Part shown: one piece after another, positions 28,803 to 37,449 of the stretch | How the letters are laid out: each line of letters opens with the position of its first letter | How positions within the stretch are numbered: the stretch's first letter is position 1 | Assembly (NCBI GenBank): GCA_023400405.1 | Contig: JAEXFD010000024.1 | Span: 1 to 53,496 of the forward strand | Length of the DNA: 53,496 nt | Reading direction: 5' to 3' | Source: Pseudomonadota bacterium | Lineage (GTDB): Bacteria > Pseudomonadota > Alphaproteobacteria > Sphingomonadales > Sphingomonadaceae | The notes under the pieces: generated by a model | Databases searched by the model: none | What the model was told of the DNA's origin: nothing | The model's input: only the letters and a program-made list of their open reading frames with translations | Program-made: the position numbers and the translations under genes

Positions 28803-28803
28803 C

Positions 28804-29778
28804 TCAGGCCTCCTGGGCGTGTTCCTGGGCAAAGGCGGCGGCAGCGCCGTATAGGCCCGGCTGCGGGTGCGTGATGAGCTTCACCGGAATGGAGGACATC
28901 AGGCCCTGGAACCGGCCCTTGGCGACGAACCGCTGGCCGAAGCCCGATTGCAGCAATTTGTCCTTCAGGCGCAAGCCCAGACCGCCGGCGATCACCACGC
29001 CGCTCGGCCCATGCGATAGCGCGAGGTCGCCCGCGACGGCGCCGAGGCTGAGGCAGAAGCGATCGAGCGCGGCGACGGCGAGCTCGTCCCGGCCTTCGAG
29101 CGCGAGCGCCCAGATCTGCTTGTCGTCGAGCCGACTCACCGGCTTGCCTTCGAGCTCGGCCAGCGTCTCGTATAGCGAGACGATCGCCGGGCCAGCGACG
29201 ACGCGCTCCTTCGAAACGCGGGTGTAAGTCTTGCGCAGCCGCTTCACCAGCGCGTCCTCGATCGGATCGAGTGGGGCGAAGTCCGAATGGCCGCCCTCGG
29301 TGGCGATCACGTCGTAACCGGCGCGGTGACGAAAAACCTGGGCGACGCCGAGCCCGGTGCCGGGACCACAGACGGTGATCGAGCCCTTGTTCGGCAAGGC
29401 GACCTCCGGGCCGCACAGATGCTGGAAATGCTCCTCGCTCATCTGCGCGACGGCATGGCCGATCGCCTCGAAGTCGTTGACGACCGTCCAGGTCTTCGCG
29501 CCGAGACGCTCGGGGATCAGCGCAGGACGGATGATCCACGGGTTGTTGGTGAGCTTGATGATCTCGCCGCCGACGGGCGAGGCGACTGCGATCGCCGCGG
29601 CTTCGGGCAGTGCGCGGCCCAATTCCTCGCCGAATGCGCGCCAGGCCAGCTGAAGGCTGGGATGCTCGGCGACCTTCTGGGTCATCGGCTCGCTGATCGA
29701 GACCACGCGCCCCTTGGCGACTTCAGCGACGGCAAAGCGGGCGTGGGTTCCGCCGATATCGACCGCGACGACTTCCAT
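28804..29778 (-). CDS. glk: Glucokinase
   Basis: A 324-residue ATP-dependent hexokinase of the bacterial Glk type, phosphorylating glucose at the entry to the Entner-Doudoroff route. The phosphate motif is VVAVDIGGTHARFAVAE; further marks are TVVNDFEAIGHAV (catalytic Asp), CGPGTGLGVAQVF, TEGGHSDFAP and GVVIAGGLGLRL. The ATG at 29778 follows GGGGAGCG; a TTG 15 bases earlier is less likely. eda follows immediately. Confidence 0.95.
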   Translation of the reverse strand: MEVVAVDIGGTHARFAVAEVAKGRVVSISEPMTQKVAEHPSLQLAWRAFGEELGRALPEAAAIAVASPVGGEIIKLTNNPWIIRPALIPERLGAKTWTVVNDFEAIGHAVAQMSEEHFQHLCGPEVALPNKGSITVCGPGTGLGVAQVFRHRAGYDVIATEGGHSDFAPLDPIEDALVKRLRKTYTRVSKERVVAGPAIVSLYETLAELEGKPVSRLDDKQIWALALEGRDELAVAALDRFCLSLGAVAGDLALSHGPSGVVIAGGLGLRLKDKLLQSGFGQRFVAKGRFQGLMSSIPVKLITHPQPGLYGAAAAFAQEHAQEA

Positions 29779-29902
29779 TCCCGCTCCCCGCAAACCTCTC
29801 CGAAGCGCCGCCTGTCAACGTTGGCAGTCGCAGCGGCCTTCTCTGCGCAACCGGCCCGGAAGTAAAGCCGCCGCTACGTAGAAACCGCAGGGGGGCGCGA
29901 TT

Positions 29903-29916
29903 TTGCGTTGCGTCAA
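29903..29916. promoter_or_regulatory. FNR/FixK-like box upstream of ompW
   Basis: TTGCG-TTGC-GTCAA matches the TTGAC-N4-GTCAA / TTGAT-N4-ATCAA type of the CRP/FNR family at 8 of 10 positions against the first form. It lies 68-81 bases before the ompW ATG. In enterobacteria ompW is activated by FNR. A -10-like TAGCTG (29939-29944) would place the box at about -41.5. Confidence 0.35.
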
Positions 29917-29983
29917 ACCGTTCCGTCCGAGCGACCAGTAGCTGGGCCCTTGTGAAATAAAGCTGTCAAACAAGGAGGAAACA

Positions 29984-30652
29984 ATGCGTTCGGTTCTTTC
30001 CCTCGCGCTCGTCGCGGCCGCCAGCGCGATCGCCGTTCCGGCCCAGGCGCAGGATACCGGCATCGCCGCCGGCGACTGGCTCGTCCGCCTGCGCGGCATC
30101 ATGGTTTCGCCGACCGAAAAGGCCGGCCCGATCACCCCGGGCGTGCCCACGGGTTCGGTCAGCGTCGATGACGGCTACATGCCCGAGGTCGACTTCACCT
30201 ATATGGCGACCGACAATGTCGGCTTCGAACTGATCGCATCGACCACCAAGCACAACATCAACGGCACCGGCGCCATTTCGGGGCTCGGCAAGGTCGGCTC
30301 GACCTGGGCGCTGCCGCCAACGCTGACCGTGCAGTATCACTTCATGCCGAAGGCGCATGTGCGCCCCTATGTCGGCGCGGGGATCAACTACACGATCTTC
30401 CATTCGAGCAAGACCAGCGACTCGCTCAACAATGCGCTGGGCAAGACCACGCTCAAGCTCGACGACAGCTTCGGCTATGCGCTGCAGGCCGGCGTCGACG
30501 TGGACGTGACCCCGAAGGTCTTCCTCAACCTCGACGTCAAGTACATCGACATCGATACGACCGCCCGCCTCAAGACCGGCGCGGCGACCAACAAGATCGA
30601 CGTCAGCCTCGACCCGTTCGTGTTCGGTGCTGGCGTGGGCTTCCGTTTCTAG
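29984..30652 (+). CDS. ompW: OmpW-family outer-membrane protein
   Basis: A 222-residue small barrel porin of the OmpW family, thought to pass small hydrophobic compounds. Signal peptide MRSVLSLALVAAASAIAVPA, cut after AQA; then DWLVRLRGIMVSP, TYMATDNVGFELIA, LPPTLTVQYHFMPKAHVRPY and the terminal FVFGAGVGFRF barrel strand with C-terminal Phe. AAGGAGG gives a strong ribosome site. It is inserted in the opposite direction between edd and glk and has its own terminator. Confidence 0.94.
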   Translation: MRSVLSLALVAAASAIAVPAQAQDTGIAAGDWLVRLRGIMVSPTEKAGPITPGVPTGSVSVDDGYMPEVDFTYMATDNVGFELIASTTKHNINGTGAISGLGKVGSTWALPPTLTVQYHFMPKAHVRPYVGAGINYTIFHSSKTSDSLNNALGKTTLKLDDSFGYALQAGVDVDVTPKVFLNLDVKYIDIDTTARLKTGAATNKIDVSLDPFVFGAGVGFRF

Positions 30653-30716
30653 GCGGCGGAAAGCCCTGCCTCCCCGGGGTGCGCTCACCCTCTAGCCCCG
30701 GGAGGGCACGCTCCAA

Positions 30717-30744
30717 GGGGCGGCCGCGTGCCGCCCCTTTTTTT
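30717..30744 (+). terminator. Intrinsic terminator of ompW
   Basis: GGGGCGGC (30717-30724) pairs with GCCGCCCC (30730-30737) over a 5-base loop, followed by seven T. It lies 65 bases after the ompW stop and faces the end of edd, keeping the convergent transcripts apart. Confidence 0.9.
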
Positions 30745-30783
30745 CGTGGTGGCGCTCGACGCTAAGAAACCGAACAGAGTTGG

Positions 30784-32607
30784 CTAGAGCCCCGCTTCCG
30801 CCAGCATGGCCGAGGCGCCCTTTTCGGCTTCGTCGCAATGGCGGCGCAGCATCGCGAACAGTTCGCGGCCGGTGCCTTCGGCAGGGGGCGGGGCCACGGC
30901 CTGTTCGCGCGCGGCCCACTCCTCCGGATCGACCAGCGCCTCGATCACGCCTTCTTCGGCGCAGAGGCGGACGATGTCGCCGTCGCGCAGCTTGCCGACC
31001 GGGCCGCCGCCCAGCGCTTCGGGGCTGAGGTGGATCGCGGCGGGCACCTTGCCGCTCGCACCCGACATGCGGCCATCGGTGAGCAGGGCGACGCGGAAGC
31101 CGCGATTCTGCAGCACGCCGAGCGGCGGCGTCAGCTTGTGCAGCTCGGGCATGCCGTTGGCGCGGGGCCCCTGGAAGCGGACGACGACCACGACGTCGCG
31201 GTCGAGCTCGCCGGCCTTGAACGCGTCCTGCACCTGCTGCTGATCCAAGAAGACGCGGCATGGCGCCTCGATCGTCCAGCGATCCCGCTCGACTGCCGAG
31301 ACCTTGATGCAGGCTCGGCCGAGATTGCCCTTGAGGATGCGGAAGCCGCCCTCCGACGAGAAAGGCGCATCGACCGTGGCGACGATCGATTCGTCGGACG
31401 AGCGGGCGGGATGCTCGCGCCAGACCAGCGCCTCGCCCTCGATATCGGGCTGGCGGGCATAGTCGGCCATGCTGGCGGCACCGGCGGTCAGGGCATCGCC
31501 GTGCATCAGCCCGCCGCGGAGCAGCTCGCGGATCACGAAGGTCGGGCCGCCGGCCGCCTCGAAGCCGTTCACATCGGCCGAGCCGTTCGGATAGACGCGG
31601 GCGAGCAGGGGCACGATCCGCGACAGCCGATCGAAATCCTCCCAATCGATGCAGATCCCGGCCGATCGGGCGATCGCGGGCAAATGGATGAGGTGGTTGG
31701 TCGAGCCACCCGTGGCGAGCAGCACCACCGCCGCATTCACGATCGCGCGTTCGTCGACGACATGGCCGATCGGGCGATAATCCTCGCCGTTCCAGCCGAT
31801 CGCGGCGAGTCGGTGGACCGCGGCGCGGGTGAGCTCCTGGCGCAGCAGTGTGCGCGGCTGGGCGAAGGCGGCGCCGGGGATGTGGAGGCCCATCGCCTCC
31901 ATCATCGTCTGGTTCGAATTGGCGGTGCCGTAAAAGGTGCAGGTGCCCTTCGAGTGATAGGCGGCGATCTCCGAATCGAGCAGTTCGTCGCGGCTGGCCT
32001 TGCCCTCGGCATAGAGCTCGCGGACGCGGGCCTTTTCCTTGTTGGCGATGCCGGTGGGCATCGGCCCGCCGGGGATCAGCAGCATCGGCAGGTGGCCGAA
32101 GCGCAGCGCGCCGATCAGCAGGCCGGGGACGATCTTGTCGCAGATGCCGAGCAGCGCGGCGCCTTCGAAGGTGCGGTGCGAGAGGGCGACGGCAGTGGAG
32201 AGCGCGATCGTGTCGCGGCTGAATAGCGACAGTTCCATGCCCTGATAGCCCTGGGTGACGCCGTCGCACATTGCGGGCACGCCGCCCGCGACCTGGGCCG
32301 TCGCCCCGGCCTCGTGCGCCCAGACCTTCATCTGCTCGGGATAGCGATAATAGGGCGCGTGCGCCGACAGCATGTCGTTATAGGCCGTGACGATGCCGAT
32401 GTTCATGCGGTGCCCGGCCTTGAGCTCGTCGCGCTGTTCCTCGGTGCCGGCATAGGCATGGGCGAGATTGGCGCAGCCGAGCTTCGGCCGATCGTTGCCC
32501 GAGGCGCGCTCGCGCTCGATCAGCGCGAGATAGGCGGCACGGCCGGACTTGGAACGCTGAACGATGCGATCGGTGACCGCGGCGAGTTCGGGGTGGAGGT
32601 TTGCCAT
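30784..32607 (-). CDS. edd: Phosphogluconate dehydratase
   Basis: A 607-residue IlvD/Edd-family iron-sulphur dehydratase that turns 6-phosphogluconate into KDPG. Cluster and active-site segments: CANLAHAYAGT, VTAYNDMLSAHAP, GGVPAMCDGVTQG, LLGICDKIVPG, SKGTCTFYGTANSNQTMMEA, TGGSTNHLIHLPAIA and LTDGRMSGASG. Ends LAEAGL. It follows pgl in the zwf-pgl-edd order, 110 bases away, with a pair of palindromic repeats in the gap. The cofactor should make it oxidant-sensitive. Confidence 0.97.
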   Translation of the reverse strand: MANLHPELAAVTDRIVQRSKSGRAAYLALIERERASGNDRPKLGCANLAHAYAGTEEQRDELKAGHRMNIGIVTAYNDMLSAHAPYYRYPEQMKVWAHEAGATAQVAGGVPAMCDGVTQGYQGMELSLFSRDTIALSTAVALSHRTFEGAALLGICDKIVPGLLIGALRFGHLPMLLIPGGPMPTGIANKEKARVRELYAEGKASRDELLDSEIAAYHSKGTCTFYGTANSNQTMMEAMGLHIPGAAFAQPRTLLRQELTRAAVHRLAAIGWNGEDYRPIGHVVDERAIVNAAVVLLATGGSTNHLIHLPAIARSAGICIDWEDFDRLSRIVPLLARVYPNGSADVNGFEAAGGPTFVIRELLRGGLMHGDALTAGAASMADYARQPDIEGEALVWREHPARSSDESIVATVDAPFSSEGGFRILKGNLGRACIKVSAVERDRWTIEAPCRVFLDQQQVQDAFKAGELDRDVVVVVRFQGPRANGMPELHKLTPPLGVLQNRGFRVALLTDGRMSGASGKVPAAIHLSPEALGGGPVGKLRDGDIVRLCAEEGVIEALVDPEEWAAREQAVAPPPAEGTGRELFAMLRRHCDEAEKGASAMLAEAGL

Positions 32608-32617
32608 CGTTCCAAAT

Positions 32618-32707
32618 CCGTTCGCCCTGAGCTTGTCGAAGGGCGGTTCTTCTAGAGACTCCCGTCGTCAGGAGAGACGGTGCTTCGACAAGCTCAGCAC
32701 GAACGGG
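32618..32707. repeat. Inverted pair of REP-like hairpins between pgl and edd
   Basis: Two copies of one palindromic unit face each other at 32618-32646 and 32679-32707. Both have a TTCGACAAGCTCAG core (or its complement) in the loop region and an outer CCGTTCG / CGAACGG arm. The stems differ but stay paired: CGCCCT/AGGGCG in one, GTGCT/AGCAC in the other. This is the arrangement of REP doublets. I recall this core as common in sphingomonad and related genomes. Confidence 0.8.
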
Positions 32708-32717
32708 ATTGTCGGGC

Positions 32718-33425
32718 TCAAGCCGCCCAGTGAATGTCCACCGGCAGCTCGACATCCGCCAGCACCCGGCCGACCGGATAGCTCGACGACGCGCCCTGCT
32801 TGATCGCCGCCTCCAGCACATCCTTCTTCGCCTGCCCGGTTGCGGCGATCATCAGCGCGCGGGCCGAGACGATCGCGGCGCGGCTCAATGTCACGCGGGC
32901 GACCGGCGCCTCGGGCGGCAGCGGATCGGGCATCACACCCAGCGCGCGGCGCTCCTTGGGGCCGTTCAACGCCTCGTCATAGTCCGGGCCCGGGAAGATC
33001 GAGGCGCAATGGCCGTCGCCGCCGACGCCGAGCAGGCAGAGATCGAGCGGCCAGTGCACGTCCTGGAGCAGCGCATCGGCAGCGCGTCCGGCAGCCTTGT
33101 AGTCGGGCGCCTTGTCCGAGACGAGCGGGATCACCCGCGCACCCTTGGGAATGAATACCTTGCCGATCGCCGTGACGTTCGACAGCGGGTCGCCGAGCGG
33201 AACGATGCGATCGTCGCCGGGGACGATGGTCACGCGCTTCCAGTCGATCTTGGCCTTGGCGAGCTTTTCGTAGATCGGCAGCGGCGTCTTGCCGCCGGCG
33301 AGCGCGATCACGGCCGCGCCGCGCGCGTCGATCGCGCTTTCGATGACGAAGCCGATATCGCCCGCGACGGCTTCGGCCATCTCGTCGGCATCGTCATAGT
33401 CCCACCATTCGATTTCGGTCGTCAT
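32718..33425 (-). CDS. pgl: 6-phosphogluconolactonase
   Basis: A 235-residue DevB/NagB-fold lactonase that opens 6-phosphogluconolactone to 6-phosphogluconate, the second step after zwf. Typical segments are VIALAGGKTPLPIYEKLA, VTIVPGDDRIVPLGDPLSN and LCLLGVGGDGHCASIFPG. The stop is 110 bases before edd. GGAGCTTGC lies before the ATG. Confidence 0.94.
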   Translation of the reverse strand: MTTEIEWWDYDDADEMAEAVAGDIGFVIESAIDARGAAVIALAGGKTPLPIYEKLAKAKIDWKRVTIVPGDDRIVPLGDPLSNVTAIGKVFIPKGARVIPLVSDKAPDYKAAGRAADALLQDVHWPLDLCLLGVGGDGHCASIFPGPDYDEALNGPKERRALGVMPDPLPPEAPVARVTLSRAAIVSARALMIAATGQAKKDVLEAAIKQGASSSYPVGRVLADVELPVDIHWAA

Positions 33426-33520
33426 GCAAGCTCCTGAATCTTCTTCTCCCCCTGTCGCTTTGGCGGGAGAGGACGGCGTGAGGGCAATTCTTCTTCTCTA
33501 ACGCGCCGAGCAGACAGGAA

Positions 33521-33580
33521 GGGCCCTCACCCTCCCGCCTTTGGCGGGACCTCCCTCTCCCGCGAAAGCGGGAGAGGGGT
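33521..33580. repeat. Tandem palindromes between zwf and pgl
   Basis: Two perfect hairpins: CCCGCC-TTT-GGCGGG (33534-33548) and CCCTCTCCCGC-GAAA-GCGGGAGAGGG (33553-33578). The block begins CCCTCACCCTCCCGCC. A related CCCTCACCC...GGGAGAGGG block occurs at 46579-46670, so this is a dispersed repeat family rather than a specific terminator. It could still stabilise or end zwf mRNA. Confidence 0.8.
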
Positions 33581-33588
33581 GATGGTCG

Positions 33589-35046
33589 TCACTCGTTCCA
33601 GGTCACGCCGTCGCGCTCGGTAAGCGCGACCGAGGCGGAGGGGCCCCAGCTGCCCGAGGCATAAGGCTTCGGCTTCATCCCGGCGGTCTTCCAGCCTTCG
33701 CGAATCGAATCGATCCATTCCCATTGCGCCTCGACCTCGTCGCGGCGGACGAACAGCGTCGGATCGCCCTCGATCAGGTCGAGCAGCAGCCGTTCATAGG
33801 CAATGCGCCGCCGCGTGCCCGCGAACTCATGCTCGAGGCTGAGCTTGAGCGGCACTTCGCGCAGGCGGATGCCCTCGCGATCGAGCCCGGGCTGCTTCGC
33901 CATCACCAGCAGTTCGATATATTCTTCGGGCTGGAGGCGGATCACCAGCGTGTTGGGCTGGAGCGCGCCGCCGCGATCGGCGAAGATCGAGTGCGGCACG
34001 GGCTTGAACTGGATGACGATCTCGCTGCGCCGCTCGGCGAGCCGCTTGCCGGTGCGCAGATAGAAGGGCACGCCCTGCCAGCGCCAATTGTCGACATGTG
34101 CCTTGATCGCGACGAACGTCTCGGTGTCGGACGGCTTTTCGAGATCGGTGTCGTAGGAACGGACGATCTCGCCGTCGATCGCGCCGCCGCCATATTGGCC
34201 GGTGACGGTGAGGTTCGGCACCTCGCTGCCGCTGATCGGGCGCAGCGAGCGCAGAACCTTGACCTTCTCGTCGCGGATCGCGGTGCCGTTGAAGCGCGCC
34301 GGGGGCTCCATCGCGATCAGCGCGACCAGCTGGAGCATATGGTTCTGCACCATGTCCCGCAGCGCGCCGACGTCGTCGTAATAGCCCGCCCGCCCTTCGA
34401 GGCCGACGGTTTCGGAAATCGTGATCTGGACGTGATCGATGCCCTGGGCGTTCCACACCGGCTCGAACAGCGAATTGCCGAAGCGCAGCGCCAGGATGTT
34501 CTGCACCGTCTCCTTGCCGAGATAATGGTCGATTCGGAAAGTCCGGTCCTCGGGAAAGGTCTCGGCAACCTCATCGTTCACTTCGCGGCTCGACTTCAGG
34601 TCGAAGCCGAGCGGCTTTTCGAGGCCGATGCGGACGTTGGCACCGGTGAGGCCGGCCGACTCGAGGCCCTTGATCGTCGGGCCGAACAGCGAGGGTGCGG
34701 TAGAAAGGAAGATGGCGAGACCACCGGAGATGTCGCCGAGCTTCTCGGCGAGCGCGCCGAACCCGTCCGTCTTCGATGCATCCAGCGGCTGGTAGTGAAG
34801 GCGATCGAGGAAGCTGACGACAGCGTTGTCGTCCTTCCGGTCGGCCGGCAGGAAATGTTCCAGCGCCTCGCGGGCAAATTCGCGATAGCTCGCATCGTCC
34901 TTGTCGGAGCGGGCCGTCCCCGTGATCGTCAGGCCCGGTGGCAGCAGGCCGTCGGCATGGAGGCCATAGAGCGACGGGAGCAGCATCCGCTGCGCAAGGT
35001 CTCCGGTGGCGCCGAACAGCAGCAATTTGCCCACGGGCTGTCGCAT
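33589..35046 (-). CDS. zwf: Glucose-6-phosphate 1-dehydrogenase
   Basis: A 485-residue enzyme oxidising glucose 6-phosphate to the lactone with NAD(P)+. It has the N-terminal dinucleotide fold (LLLFGATGDLAQRMLLPSL), the substrate motif FRIDHYLGKETVQNILALRF with the catalytic His region, and LRTGKRLAERRSEIVIQF. The ATG at 35046 places the Rossmann strand at the N-terminus as usual; an ATG 51 bases upstream adds a non-conserved stretch. First gene of the zwf-pgl-edd unit. Confidence 0.97.
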   Translation of the reverse strand: MRQPVGKLLLFGATGDLAQRMLLPSLYGLHADGLLPPGLTITGTARSDKDDASYREFAREALEHFLPADRKDDNAVVSFLDRLHYQPLDASKTDGFGALAEKLGDISGGLAIFLSTAPSLFGPTIKGLESAGLTGANVRIGLEKPLGFDLKSSREVNDEVAETFPEDRTFRIDHYLGKETVQNILALRFGNSLFEPVWNAQGIDHVQITISETVGLEGRAGYYDDVGALRDMVQNHMLQLVALIAMEPPARFNGTAIRDEKVKVLRSLRPISGSEVPNLTVTGQYGGGAIDGEIVRSYDTDLEKPSDTETFVAIKAHVDNWRWQGVPFYLRTGKRLAERRSEIVIQFKPVPHSIFADRGGALQPNTLVIRLQPEEYIELLVMAKQPGLDREGIRLREVPLKLSLEHEFAGTRRRIAYERLLLDLIEGDPTLFVRRDEVEAQWEWIDSIREGWKTAGMKPKPYASGSWGPSASVALTERDGVTWNE

Positions 35047-35145
35047 GAAATGCCTCTCAGGTTCGTTTCCGCTCCGCGAGACACCAAAGGTGCCCAAAGA
35101 TCAAGGCCGCGCGCGCCGGCTTGGGCGACTAACCGACGACCGGTG

Positions 35146-36084
35146 CTAAAGCACCAGCCCGGCGGTCGGTTCGAACCCGGCCATGATGTTCAGGTTCTGC
35201 ACCGCCGCGCCCGCTGCTCCCTTGCCGAGATTGTCGAGCGTCGCGACCAACCGGGCTTGGCCCGTCTCGGCATTGCCGAAGACGCGAACCGAGAGCCGAT
35301 CGGTGCCGGCGTCTTCCTCGATCGCCACGGTGGCGACATCGGCCGGCAGGACGCGGACGAGCGGGAAATCCTTGTAGGCATCGCGCAGCGCGTTCTCGAG
35401 CGCTTCGATCGAGGGCCGGCGGCTGAAGGCATGAAGGGGAAGGGGCACTTCCACCAGCATGCCGCGATAAAGATTGGCGACCGCCGGCTGGAAGATCGGC
35501 GGATGCGCGATCCGGGCATGCTTGGTCATCTCGGGCACATGCTTGTGCGCCAGCGAGAGCGCATAGGGACGGAAGGCGGGCGCCCCGCCATCGGCCGCGG
35601 CCGCCTCGAACTCGGCGATCATCGCCTTGCCGCCGCCCGAATAGCCCGACGTGGCGTTGACGCTGAGTGGATAATCATGCGGCACGAGGCCGGCGCGGAC
35701 CAGCGGGCGAACCAGGGCAAGGAACCCGGTGGGATAGCAACCCGGATTGGACACCCGAGTCGATTCGGCGATCGCCGCCATCTGCCCGGGTTCGAGCTCG
35801 GCGAAGCCATAGGTCCAGCCGTCGGCGACGCGGTGCGCGGTCGAGGCGTCGATCACCCGCACCTTGGCCGCGCGGATCATCTGCACCGCTTCGCGTGCCG
35901 CATCGTCGGGCAGGCAGAGGATCACGAAATCGGCCGAATTGAGCGCGTCCTCGCGCTTCGCCGGATCCTTGCGGTCCTGATCGTCGAGGATGATCTGCTC
36001 GATCCCGGCGCGACCGTCCAGCCGCTCGCGAATCTCCAGGCCGGTGGTGCCCACGGCACCGTCGATGAAGACGCGAATGCTCAT
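35146..36084 (-). CDS. argC: N-acetyl-gamma-glutamyl-phosphate reductase (short type)
   Basis: A 312-residue NADPH-dependent reductase making N-acetylglutamate semialdehyde in arginine synthesis. The catalytic Cys116 is in VSNPGCYPTGF; RVFIDGAVGTTGLEIRERL binds the cofactor. The length and N-terminus fit the shorter ArgC class. The ATG overlaps the stop of the SH3-like gene (ATGA), an unexpected partner. The stop lies in a small GGTGCT-TT-AGCACC hairpin. Confidence 0.95.
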   Translation of the reverse strand: MSIRVFIDGAVGTTGLEIRERLDGRAGIEQIILDDQDRKDPAKREDALNSADFVILCLPDDAAREAVQMIRAAKVRVIDASTAHRVADGWTYGFAELEPGQMAAIAESTRVSNPGCYPTGFLALVRPLVRAGLVPHDYPLSVNATSGYSGGGKAMIAEFEAAAADGGAPAFRPYALSLAHKHVPEMTKHARIAHPPIFQPAVANLYRGMLVEVPLPLHAFSRRPSIEALENALRDAYKDFPLVRVLPADVATVAIEEDAGTDRLSVRVFGNAETGQARLVATLDNLGKGAAGAAVQNLNIMAGFEPTAGLVL

Positions 36085-36455
36085 TGGCCGGACCGTTCGA
36101 GCGCGCTTGCGGGAATGTAGCCGACGAGCCCGCGGCCGGGGACGGAACCCCAGGCCCGGGCAGTGGTGAGCTCAAGCACTTCGAAGACATCGCCACGCAC
36201 GAGTTCGGCGAGTACTTCCGAATCGGCGGCGGTGCCCGCACGCAGCTGCGCGTCCGCGACCAGCTTGCGCGGCATTGGCGCCGCATAATGCGGCGCGAAG
36301 ACACGTTCCGCCAGGCGCACGTCCGCAAGATCGCTGCGAACGGCATCGGTATGCGGGTCGAAGGCTGCCGAGCGGCCCTTCAGCGCGAAGCGCTTACGCG
36401 TTGGCCCTGCGGGCGACTGGCTCGTCGCCAGCGAGGAAATGCCCGAATTCTGCAA
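36081..36455 (-). CDS. SH3-like domain protein
   Basis: A protein of up to 124 residues with a C-terminal bacterial SH3-like fold: AGTAADSEVLAELVRGDVFEVL, RAWGSVPGRGLVGYIPASALE. The preceding DLADVRLAERVFAPHYAAPM resembles the N-terminus of SH3b-bearing cell-wall proteins. The only ordinary start covering this is TTG at 36455, which overlaps the MarR gene by 62 bases; CTG at 36383 (LKGRSAAFDP), just after the MarR stop, would give about 100 residues without overlap. It has no signal peptide and no catalytic domain. Its stop overlaps the argC start. Confidence 0.65.
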   Translation of the reverse strand: MQNSGISSLATSQSPAGPTRKRFALKGRSAAFDPHTDAVRSDLADVRLAERVFAPHYAAPMPRKLVADAQLRAGTAADSEVLAELVRGDVFEVLELTTARAWGSVPGRGLVGYIPASALERSGQ

Positions 36456-36747
36456 GAAACTCTGCCCCTTCCGCGGTCTTGGCGACGAAGATGTTGCGTT
36501 TGTCGGTATCGTCGCGCTGGCGGCGCAGATAGCCGAGCGTGCCCAGACGATTCAAGGCGCGCGTGACGACCGGCTTCGAAACGTTCAGCGCCCGCGCCAG
36601 GCCGCGCACCGTGTGCGGCCCGGGCTCGAGATAAACGAGAAGGAGCAGTGCCATCTGGCGATTGGTCAGGTCGGGCTCGCCCGACCGAACGTAATCGATC
36701 AGAGTATTTTTCCAGGAGGAAAGCGAGGTGTCCGTCATCGCATTCAC
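36394..36747 (-). CDS. MarR-family transcriptional regulator
   Basis: A 117-residue winged-helix protein: DLTNRQMALLLLVYLEPGPH, TVRGLARALNVSKPVVTRAL (recognition helix), then GTLGYLRRQRDDTDKRNIFV (wing). Short for MarR, with a reduced dimerisation helix at the C-terminus. Start is GTG 36747 or ATG 36738. It is the first gene before the SH3-like protein and argC. A link to arginine control is not evident. Confidence 0.85.
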   Translation of the reverse strand: MNAMTDTSLSSWKNTLIDYVRSGEPDLTNRQMALLLLVYLEPGPHTVRGLARALNVSKPVVTRALNRLGTLGYLRRQRDDTDKRNIFVAKTAEGAEFLAEFGHFLAGDEPVARRANA

Positions 36748-36810
36748 GGCTTTTTACTCTGTTGTTACGTCCCCGATACGCTGGGGGATACCTGGCTCTA
36801 ACGCGCTGCA

Positions 36811-36836
36811 CGCCCTCGGGTTTCAGTGCGAGGGCG
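36811..36836. other. Hairpin in the marR-secG divergent region
   Basis: CGCCCTC (36811-36817) pairs with GAGGGCG (36830-36836) over a 12-base loop, without a T-run. The 203-base gap between the divergent genes contains no gene I can support and no clear promoter. Confidence 0.35.
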
Positions 36837-36950
36837 CAATGTTACACGAATATTGAGCATGGCGGCCGGTGGGGGCCGGGCGCGGCGGAGGTTGATCGCG
36901 GCGGGTCGCTCCCCTATGTGCCGCCTTTCTCAAGAGGTTCGGCACGTTTC

Positions 36951-37349
36951 ATGTTCACCTTCCTGCTCGTCGTACAGGCCATCATCGCGGCCCTTCTGGT
37001 CACCGTGATCCTCATGCAGCGTTCGGAAGGCGGCGGCCTGACCTCGGGCGGCAGCCCCGCAGGCCTGATGTCGGCACGCGGCGCGGCTGATTTCCTCACG
37101 CGCACCACGGCGATCCTCGCCACGGCGTTCATTGCGATGTCGATCCTGCTCGCCGTGCTGGCGGCGACTCGCCACTCGGCCGCGATCGATACCACGCTTC
37201 AGCGTGCTCCGGCCGCACCGCAAGCCCTGCCGACCCAGGCCCCGGCGAACGCCGTGCCCTTCGCCGGCGGCAATTCGAGCGCACCGGCGGCGCCGGCGCC
37301 CGCTGCCAGCGGTGCGCCGGGCAATTCCTCGATCCCGCTCGCCCAGTAA
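36951..37349 (+). CDS. secG: Protein translocase subunit SecG
   Basis: A 132-residue membrane subunit assisting SecYE and SecA in export. Two helices (about 3-20 and 50-72) flank the conserved ILMQRSEGGGLTSGGSPAGL loop. The long Ala/Pro-rich tail (from about residue 83) is a feature of alphaproteobacterial SecG. It lies 100 bases before pyrG with a hairpin between. Confidence 0.94.
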   Translation: MFTFLLVVQAIIAALLVTVILMQRSEGGGLTSGGSPAGLMSARGAADFLTRTTAILATAFIAMSILLAVLAATRHSAAIDTTLQRAPAAPQALPTQAPANAVPFAGGNSSAPAAPAPAASGAPGNSSIPLAQ

Positions 37350-37352
37350 CGC

Positions 37353-37374
37353 GCCGGCCCTTCGGGCCGGCTTT
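37353..37374 (+). terminator. Hairpin with short T-run after secG
   Basis: GCCGGCCC-TTC-GGGCCGGC (37353-37371) is a perfect 8-bp stem with only three T after it. A weak intrinsic terminator or attenuator between secG and pyrG. Confidence 0.5.
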
Positions 37375-37449
37375 ATCCGCAAAAAACTGCGCAGGTCCGG
37401 ATTCGGACGCTTGTCTGCGCGCGTCCAAACACGTTAGGCGTTTTCTCCC

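Noticed and set aside
36790..36840. tRNA-like look of the hairpin with GGGTTTCA
   Set aside because: No acceptor stem, anticodon arm or full T-arm can be drawn.
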